Shown here in pieces: positions 48,385-52,942 of a DNA stretch of 52,942 nucleotides; position 1 is the first letter of the stretch; each line of letters opens with the position of its first letter. This DNA is from Sphingobacteriales bacterium. Its GTDB lineage: Bacteria > Bacteroidota > Bacteroidia > Chitinophagales > CAIOSU01. The position numbers and the translations under genes are program-made. Under the pieces are notes generated by a model. That model saw only the letters and a list, made by a program, of their open reading frames with translations. It had not been told where the DNA came from and searched no databases. The DNA is taken from positions 1-52,942 of the forward strand of contig JAIXOI010000005.1 in assembly GCA_027486795.1 (NCBI GenBank). The letters are read 5' to 3'.

Positions 48385-49062
48385 CTAGCTCTCTTTAAAA
48401 ATATACCCCATACCAATTTGGGTATGGATGAGCTTGTTCTGAAAATCTTTGTCAATCTTCTTCCTCAAAAAATTAACATACACATCTACCACATTGGTGC
48501 CGGTATCAAACTGTATATCCCAAACCTTGTCAGCTATCTCGTTTCGGGCCAACACACGGCCTTTGTTGCGCATAAAGTACTCCAACAAGGCATATTCTTT
48601 GGCAGTAAGAAATATCTCGGCACCACCCCTCGAAACTGTTTTACGGTCAAGGTTCAATTCCAAATCGGCAGCCTTAAGCACATTGCCCGCTTGTACCAAG
48701 CCCGATGCGCGCTTGGTAAGCGCCTTTATGCGGGCCAGCAGCTCTTGAAACTCGAATGGTTTAACTAAATAGTCGTCGGCACCAGCATCAAAACCCGTTA
48801 CTTTATCGTCGGTGGTACCTAGTGCGGTAAGCATGATAACGGGTGTTTGTATTCCCTGCTCTCTAAACTCTTTGCAAAGCTCCAACCCGTTTTGGTACGG
48901 AATTATAACATCGAGCAAAATGATATCGTAATGGTTTTTTAGGGCAAGTTTTTTACCAATCAGCCCATCAAAAGCAACATCTACTTCATGTTGCTGCTCC
49001 TCCAGTCCTTGCTTTAAAAAGGCATTTACTTTAGGCTCGTCTTCTATCACCAATATTTTCAT
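48385..49062 (-). CDS. OmpR/PhoB-family response regulator
   Basis: A 225-residue regulator. The start is set at the ATG at 49062 (MKILVIEDEPKVNAFL); a longer frame to 49164 lacks homology and runs through a word array. Receiver domain 1-118: acidic pocket EDE, phosphorylated Asp51 in IILLDVIIPYQNG, Thr in MLTALGT, Lys in DYLVKPFEF. Winged-helix output domain 130-225: LTAKEYALLEYFMRNKGRVL, VDVYVNFLRKKID, IHTQIGMGYIF. First gene of the operon with the kinase. Confidence 0.95.
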   Translation of the reverse strand: MKILVIEDEPKVNAFLKQGLEEQQHEVDVAFDGLIGKKLALKNHYDIILLDVIIPYQNGLELCKEFREQGIQTPVIMLTALGTTDDKVTGFDAGADDYLVKPFEFQELLARIKALTKRASGLVQAGNVLKAADLELNLDRKTVSRGGAEIFLTAKEYALLEYFMRNKGRVLARNEIADKVWDIQFDTGTNVVDVYVNFLRKKIDKDFQNKLIHTQIGMGYIFKES

Positions 49063-49091
49063 ATCGGTATAAAGATAAGGGTAAAAAGGGA

Positions 49092-49248
49092 TGTACAATG
49101 CACGAGGTACGAAGTACGATTGAGGTTTTGAATGTAGGGAAGGCGAGTTGTTCCCAAAATTCAAATTTTGGCACTGCCACTTTTTACCTATCTTTAATTC
49201 AGACTTTATAGCATTACAAATCGTAAATCTAAAATCGTACTTCGTACT
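49092..49248. repeat. Pair of inverted 7-base-word arrays between divergent genes
   Basis: 49092-49119 on the minus strand: TCGTACT, TCGTACC, TCGTGCA, TTGTACA. 49221-49248 on the plus strand: TCGTAAA, TCTAAAA, TCGTACT, TCGTACT, ending 6 bases before the ATG at 49255. Between them is the small hairpin CCAAAATTCAAATTTTGG (about 49154-49171). Confidence 0.85.
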
Positions 49249-49254
49249 TAAGCT

Positions 49255-50481
49255 ATGTTTCTCAACTTCTTTTACTTACTTAAAAAAGATGGACTGCCGG
49301 TAAGCTTGCACGAGTTTTTGGCGTTGATGGAGGCATTGGAGCAGCAGGTGGTAGCCCCTACCCTCGAGGAATTTTACTTTTTGAGCAAAAGCATACTGGT
49401 AAAGCACGAAAACCAGCTAGACCGTTTCGACCAACTATTTGGGCAGTACTTTCATGGCAAAGAGGCTGAGAGCCGCGTACAATCAATAGAGCTGCCCGAA
49501 GAGTGGCTGCGCAAATTTTTAGAGCGCAACCTCACCGACGAAGAAAAGGCACTGATTGAGGCCATGGGCGGATTGGAAAAACTGCAAGAACGATTTGAAC
49601 AACTACTACGCGAGCAAAAAGAACGCCACGAAGGTGGCAATAAATGGATAGGTACAGGTGGCACTTCGCCATTTGGCGCCAATGGTTACAACCCCGAGGG
49701 GTACAGGATAGGGCAAGACAAAAGCCGCAACCGCAGTGCCGTAAAGGTTTGGGACCAGCGCAAGTATGCCAACCTGGACGATGACCTGGAACTGAATACC
49801 CGTAACCTAAAGCTGGCCTTGAAACGGTTACGCATACTAACCCGCGAGGGTGCACCTATTGAGCTTGACTTGGATGGCACCATAAAAAAGACCTCGGAGA
49901 ATGCGGGTATGCTGGATATACACATGGTGCCCAGCAAAAAAAACCACGTAAAGGTGCTACTGTTTATTGATGTAGGTGGCAGCATGGACGACCACATTGA
50001 AACTTGCGCCCAGTTGTTTTCGGCAGCGCGGTATGAGTTGAAACACTTGGAGTATTTCTATTTTCATAACTGCCTATACGAAAGCGTTTGGAAAGACAAT
50101 AACCGCCGCGGCGACCGCACCCCTACTTGGGAGGTGCTGCACAAATATAACCGCGACTATAAAGTAATATTTCTGGGCGATGCGGCCATGTCGCCATACG
50201 AGGTAGTAACGCCTGGTGCAAGTGTAGAGCACTACAACCAAGAAAGCGGCGCCGTTTGGATGCAGCGCGTGCTAGAGCAGTTTCCATATGCCTGCTGGAT
50301 AAACCCCAACCACGAAACTGATTGGCGCTATTACGAATCAACTACCGTGCTAAGAGAACTGATGGGCGACCGTATGTTTCCGATGACGCTAAAAGGCATA
50401 GGCCAAGCCGTGCGAAGCCTTAAAGACAAACGTATAACCTTTACACCCATTAAAGCCCATAACCTAGATGGACGCGGTTAA
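49255..50481 (+). CDS. VWA-domain protein, CoxE-like
   Basis: A 408-residue protein of the CoxE-like VWA group. The N-terminus (FFYLLKKDGLPVSLHEFLAL) is typical. A helical, charged region to about 130 is followed by a linker, and the VWA domain (about 235-400) begins VKVLLFIDVGGSMDDHIETC, where DVGGS stands in for the DxSxS metal site, with Gly for Ser at one ligand position. Such proteins normally work with a MoxR AAA+ ATPase in metal-centre or complex assembly; none is adjacent here. It overlaps the next gene by 14 bases. Confidence 0.88.
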   Translation: MFLNFFYLLKKDGLPVSLHEFLALMEALEQQVVAPTLEEFYFLSKSILVKHENQLDRFDQLFGQYFHGKEAESRVQSIELPEEWLRKFLERNLTDEEKALIEAMGGLEKLQERFEQLLREQKERHEGGNKWIGTGGTSPFGANGYNPEGYRIGQDKSRNRSAVKVWDQRKYANLDDDLELNTRNLKLALKRLRILTREGAPIELDLDGTIKKTSENAGMLDIHMVPSKKNHVKVLLFIDVGGSMDDHIETCAQLFSAARYELKHLEYFYFHNCLYESVWKDNNRRGDRTPTWEVLHKYNRDYKVIFLGDAAMSPYEVVTPGASVEHYNQESGAVWMQRVLEQFPYACWINPNHETDWRYYESTTVLRELMGDRMFPMTLKGIGQAVRSLKDKRITFTPIKAHNLDGRG

Positions 50482-51130
50482 GAATATCATGTTAACCTCA
50501 CATATATGGGCAGGGTTTGCCCTATTGGCACTGTTTTGGCTACCCCTCATCTTTCGGAAAGGTAGCCGTGGGCACGTATGGGTGGGTCGCATTTACACAT
50601 GGGTAATGTTTGGGGTACTTTTTAGTGCTGCTGTGCTATGCATACACCGGGTATTTACAGGCAACTGGGCACAAGGTTTTGCCTTGGGTTTTCTTACCCT
50701 CATTTCGTTCAACTCGTTGTGGTACGGCTATGCCATTGCCATTAAAAAACGGCTAACCAACAGCATAGCCAATGCCCGCAATGCCATGTTCACCATTATA
50801 TCTATTTACTCCGTAGCGCTCATATATGTGGGTGTTCAATACAATCAGGTGCTGTTTATCATATTCGGCTTACTGGGCACCTTGCCTTTTATACCGCTGG
50901 CTTTGGCCATAGCGCGCCGCACCGTGCAGCCAGAGTTTAATTGGCTACGTGAGCACTACACCAATATGCTAGTAAGCGGTGGCGCCGCCTACACCGCGTT
51001 TTTTGCCTTCGGTTCGCGCATATTCTTCACCTTCCCCGACAATACCCTGCTGGCAGTGTTGCCCTGGGTATTGCCCACCTTCATCGCCCTTATGGGAGTT
51101 ACGTGGTTCAATAGGCGGTATGTAAAGTGA
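50468..51130 (+). CDS. Multi-pass membrane protein, DUF2306-like
   Basis: A 220-residue protein with about six membrane helices (HIWAGFALLALFWLPLIF, WVMFGVLFSAAVLCIHRVF, AMFTIISIYSVALIYVGVQY and others). HIWAGF, RGHVWVGRIYTW and WLREHYTNMLVSGGAAYTAF resemble DUF2306/YozB-type proteins with conserved membrane His that may bind haem or metal. The 14-base overlap shows it is coupled to the VWA protein, so they probably act together; the role is unknown. Confidence 0.75.
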   Translation: MDAVKNIMLTSHIWAGFALLALFWLPLIFRKGSRGHVWVGRIYTWVMFGVLFSAAVLCIHRVFTGNWAQGFALGFLTLISFNSLWYGYAIAIKKRLTNSIANARNAMFTIISIYSVALIYVGVQYNQVLFIIFGLLGTLPFIPLALAIARRTVQPEFNWLREHYTNMLVSGGAAYTAFFAFGSRIFFTFPDNTLLAVLPWVLPTFIALMGVTWFNRRYVK

Positions 51131-51143
51131 GAGGATTTCTCAC

Positions 51144-51172
51144 AAAAAAACCCGACCAATCGGCCAGGCTTT
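51144..51172 (-). terminator. Terminator of the His-containing lipoprotein gene
   Basis: On the minus strand AAGCCTGGCC, loop GATT, GGTCGGGTTT, then TTTT. Several wobble pairs favour the minus strand. Confidence 0.65.
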
Positions 51173-51196
51173 CAATAATATTAGATAACCAAAGGC

Positions 51197-52042
51197 TTAT
51201 TCTGCAGCCATTAGTTTTACGGTACGCTCAACTGGATTGTACGGGGCTTTTACCAAGTTGCCGTCTTTATCCAACAGCTCCAATTTAATGCTCACGTCTC
51301 CCAAAGGAAGGCCCTCGATAAACATCGATTGCCATTTGGTAATCATAAAATCGGTACCGTTAATAGTAGCACGAACCTTGTAACCATCTTCAGATAACGT
51401 TACGTTCGACAAAAAGAAATCGAGCAAAAGCTTGTCAGTTTCTTTCGGGCCTTTATACTCGCCTTTTGGGCGGCTATAAAACATCATTGGCTTGGTAAGG
51501 TCAATCTTCTCTGGTTTCGCTTTGCCAACCGTAAACTGTATCAATTGGCTGGCGGTGCCGTTTTTGATACTCTCATGGTACGAGCGCGAAAGGAAAGACA
51601 ATGCCACATAGTTGCCATCTGGCACCTCCAAATCAAATTGCGGAGTGTAGTGTGCTGTATATGGCTCATTGTTCAAAATAAGGTGTATGTGCTGGCCTTT
51701 ATCGCTATTCGCACAGTGTACATGCTCGCTGCTGGTTTGGGTACCTAGCTCATAGTTGCTCACCTCATATACAAAAGTAGTATTACCCGTTTTTAGCTTA
51801 GCGCCTTCTACAGGGTTCGTTATTTTCAAAGTTGCTTCCGGAAAATCGGGCGAGCCAACCACGGTGGTCAGTTTTAGTCCGTTTTTTTCGGCAATCAGTT
51901 CGCCCGCAGGGTGTTCTGGTTCAGGGGTTGCTACCACCTCTTCGGTGGGGGTAACAGCTGGTACTTCCTCGGCACCATCTCCAGCGCATGAGGCAAAAGA
52001 AGCTAGGCAAATAGAGGCTAGCAATAGTTTAAAGTTGTTCAT
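51197..52042 (-). CDS. Lipoprotein with metal-ligand-like HVHC/HIHL motifs
   Basis: A 281-residue lipoprotein. The start is placed at the ATG at 52042 (MNNFKLLLASICLASFASC), giving lipidated Cys19; the upstream ATG at 52054 adds only four residues. An acidic, Pro/Thr/Glu-rich spacer (to about 50) precedes a beta-rich body with SSEHVHCANSDKGQHIHLIL, whose His, Cys and Asp are good metal-ligand candidates, and a C-terminal domain from about 175. Relatives in Bacteroidota carry the vague label phosphopeptide-binding protein. The neighbouring copper ATPase and His-rich lipoprotein suggest a role in copper handling; this is inference. Confidence 0.8.
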   Translation of the reverse strand: MNNFKLLLASICLASFASCAGDGAEEVPAVTPTEEVVATPEPEHPAGELIAEKNGLKLTTVVGSPDFPEATLKITNPVEGAKLKTGNTTFVYEVSNYELGTQTSSEHVHCANSDKGQHIHLILNNEPYTAHYTPQFDLEVPDGNYVALSFLSRSYHESIKNGTASQLIQFTVGKAKPEKIDLTKPMMFYSRPKGEYKGPKETDKLLLDFFLSNVTLSEDGYKVRATINGTDFMITKWQSMFIEGLPLGDVSIKLELLDKDGNLVKAPYNPVERTVKLMAAE

Positions 52043-52084
52043 AATAAAACACATAAATGAGGGTTAAAAAAAGCATTATAATTG

Positions 52085-52112
52085 GCAAGGCCAGTGTAAA
52101 CACTGGCCTTGC
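52085..52112. terminator. Perfect 12-base hairpin between two lipoprotein genes
   Basis: GCAAGGCCAGTG, loop TAAA, CACTGGCCTTGC. It is perfectly paired and lies between genes on the same (minus) strand, without a T run on either side. It may be an attenuator, a processing site or a weak terminator for the small lipoprotein. Confidence 0.6.
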
Positions 52113-52126
52113 TTGTAAGTTTTGGT

Positions 52127-52288
52127 TTAGTGGTCGTGGCCAGTATGGTCCTCTCCCGCATGGTCACCTTCAACGTGCGTTGAATCGGTAGTGGCCGCAT
52201 CGCCAGCAGGTGCTGCTGTTTCGCCGCTATTGCAAGCATACATACCTACAACCAATAATACTGCAAGCATTAGTTTGAATTTTCTCAT
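52127..52288 (-). CDS. 53-residue His-rich lipoprotein
   Basis: A short gene read from the ATG at 52288 to TAA at 52127. MRKFKLMLAVLLVVGMYAC is a lipoprotein signal with Cys19 lipidated; an Ala/Thr spacer follows and the C-terminus is STHVEGDHAGEDHTGHDH, with five His among Asp/Glu/Gly. Such tails bind copper, zinc or nickel. It is divergent from the copper ATPase gene 95 bases away and upstream of another His-bearing lipoprotein on the same strand. It probably buffers copper on the envelope side; the metal is inferred. Confidence 0.82.
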   Translation of the reverse strand: MRKFKLMLAVLLVVGMYACNSGETAAPAGDAATTDSTHVEGDHAGEDHTGHDH

Positions 52289-52382
52289 GGGTTGGTTTGT
52301 TGTTTGTGTGAACTATAATAGCTAAAGCTAGCACTTTTTTGATAAATTTAGTGTAAAAATTATATCCATAATATCCGAAGAC

Positions 52383-52942
52383 ATGCCAGAAACTGAAGAA
52401 GCGGTTGCCGAAAATGTGAGATTTAACGTGGAAGGCATGACCTGCACCAATTGTGCGTTGGGCATATCTAAATATCTCGAAAAACAAGGGCTAGAAAATG
52501 TATCGGTAAATTTTGCCACGAACGAAGTGCGTTTTAAAGCCAACCATGCGGTAAAGCTGCCCGATATTGAAGCTGGCATTGAAAAATTGGGTTTTCAGGT
52601 GATAAAAGCCCCCACTGTTGATGAACACGGCCATGCACACCCGGTAAGCAAAGGATTCACCATAGAACGCAAGCTGCTGTTTTGTGCCATATTTACCATA
52701 CCGCTGTTGCTGCACATGTTTTGGCACCACCCGTTTTTAATGAACCCTTGGGTGCAATTGGCCCTTAGCACGCCAGTAATGTTGGTGGGGCTTTGGTACT
52801 TTGGCCGCAGCGCCATTGCATCGCTGCGCACAGGCGTGCCCAATATGGATGTGCTAATTACTATTGGTTCAAGCGCGGCGTTTAGCTACAGCCTAGCCGG
52901 AGCCATAATGCAATTGGGGCCTAACTTTCTTTTCTTCGAAAC
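52383..52942 (+). CDS. Copper-type P1B ATPase, N-terminal part (runs off right edge)
   Basis: The frame is open from the ATG at 52383 to the window edge (about 186 residues). An N-terminal heavy-metal-associated domain carries NVEGMTCTNCALGISKYL (the GMTCxxC metal site) and ends near residue 75. A His-rich linker (VDEHGHAHPVSK) leads to the first membrane helices (LLFCAIFTIPLLLHMFWHHP, VMLVGLWYFGRSAIASLRTG) and the conserved VPNMDVLITIGSSAAFSYSL. This matches CopA/CtpA-type exporters of Cu(I). The CPC motif and ATPase domains lie outside the window. No CueR- or CsoR-type regulator is visible nearby. Confidence 0.92.
   Translation, partial: MPETEEAVAENVRFNVEGMTCTNCALGISKYLEKQGLENVSVNFATNEVRFKANHAVKLPDIEAGIEKLGFQVIKAPTVDEHGHAHPVSKGFTIERKLLFCAIFTIPLLLHMFWHHPFLMNPWVQLALSTPVMLVGLWYFGRSAIASLRTGVPNMDVLITIGSSAAFSYSLAGAIMQLGPNFLFFE

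Overview
The window looks like chromosomal DNA of a member of the Bacteroidota, with no plasmid or phage backbone. The evidence is two proteins ending in type IX secretion (T9SS) sorting domains, promoters of the TAnnTTTG type in front of many genes, a PUR-type DUF3276 protein, a long acidic ribosomal protein S1, a leucine dehydrogenase and many lipoproteins with SCxx-type lipoboxes. Genus and order cannot be fixed from the sequence. I see no rRNA or tRNA gene and no CRISPR array.

Layout. 1-1072: two secreted proteins, the first cut by the left edge. 1556-3655: rpsA. 3656-8725: repeat- and transposon-rich stretch with an odd ORF, an intact REP-associated transposase (RAYT) element, two internally deleted copies of it, and two AT-rich cargo genes, one with a HEPN-like motif. 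8726-18175: PhoD-like phosphatase, sulfotransferase-like protein, a fused acetate kinase-PduL, a PabC-like aminotransferase, both subunits of succinyl-CoA:3-ketoacid CoA-transferase interrupted by a four-helix-bundle gene, a DUF4296 lipoprotein and YggS. 18425-31041: GIY-YIG protein, an acyl-CoA dehydrogenase fused to an SCP2 domain, leucine dehydrogenase, ABC exporter, PUR protein, YchF, HflX, a DUF4160/DUF2442 pair, acylphosphatase, enoyl-CoA hydratase. 31135-41434: envelope proteins, AroQ, HMG-CoA lyase, a deoxyhypusine synthase homologue, fatty-acid desaturase, Fic protein. 41611-51130: beta-barrels, a sigma factor with a membrane-spanning anti-sigma/beta-barrel protein, a two-component system, a VWA protein. 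51197-52942: a copper-handling group ending in a P-type ATPase cut by the right edge.

Metabolism. Several scattered genes fit one theme, degradation of leucine and fatty acids to acetoacetate and acetyl-CoA: leucine dehydrogenase, acyl-CoA dehydrogenase, enoyl-CoA hydratase, HMG-CoA lyase and the CoA-transferase. The acetate kinase-PduL fusion could then turn acetyl-CoA into acetate and ATP.

The most unusual content is between the genes. Many intergenic stretches are arrays of degenerate words with a strict 7-base period (TCGTAAA, GGTTATT, TAACCCG, GGTCCAC, TTTAAAA classes) or a strict 8-base period (ATGTGCTA, ATGTACCA, ATTTGGAA classes). Many 7-base arrays are joined to a 17-base hairpin of constant size whose stem changes in compensating pairs. 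The arrays run up to start or stop codons, lie beside promoter boxes, and in two places form part of coding sequence. One pair of 8-base arrays, in inverted orientation, brackets the four-helix-bundle gene inside the CoA-transferase operon and looks like a mobile cassette. I regard these arrays, with the RAYT family and the GIY-YIG-linked repeats, as the best candidates for an undescribed system.
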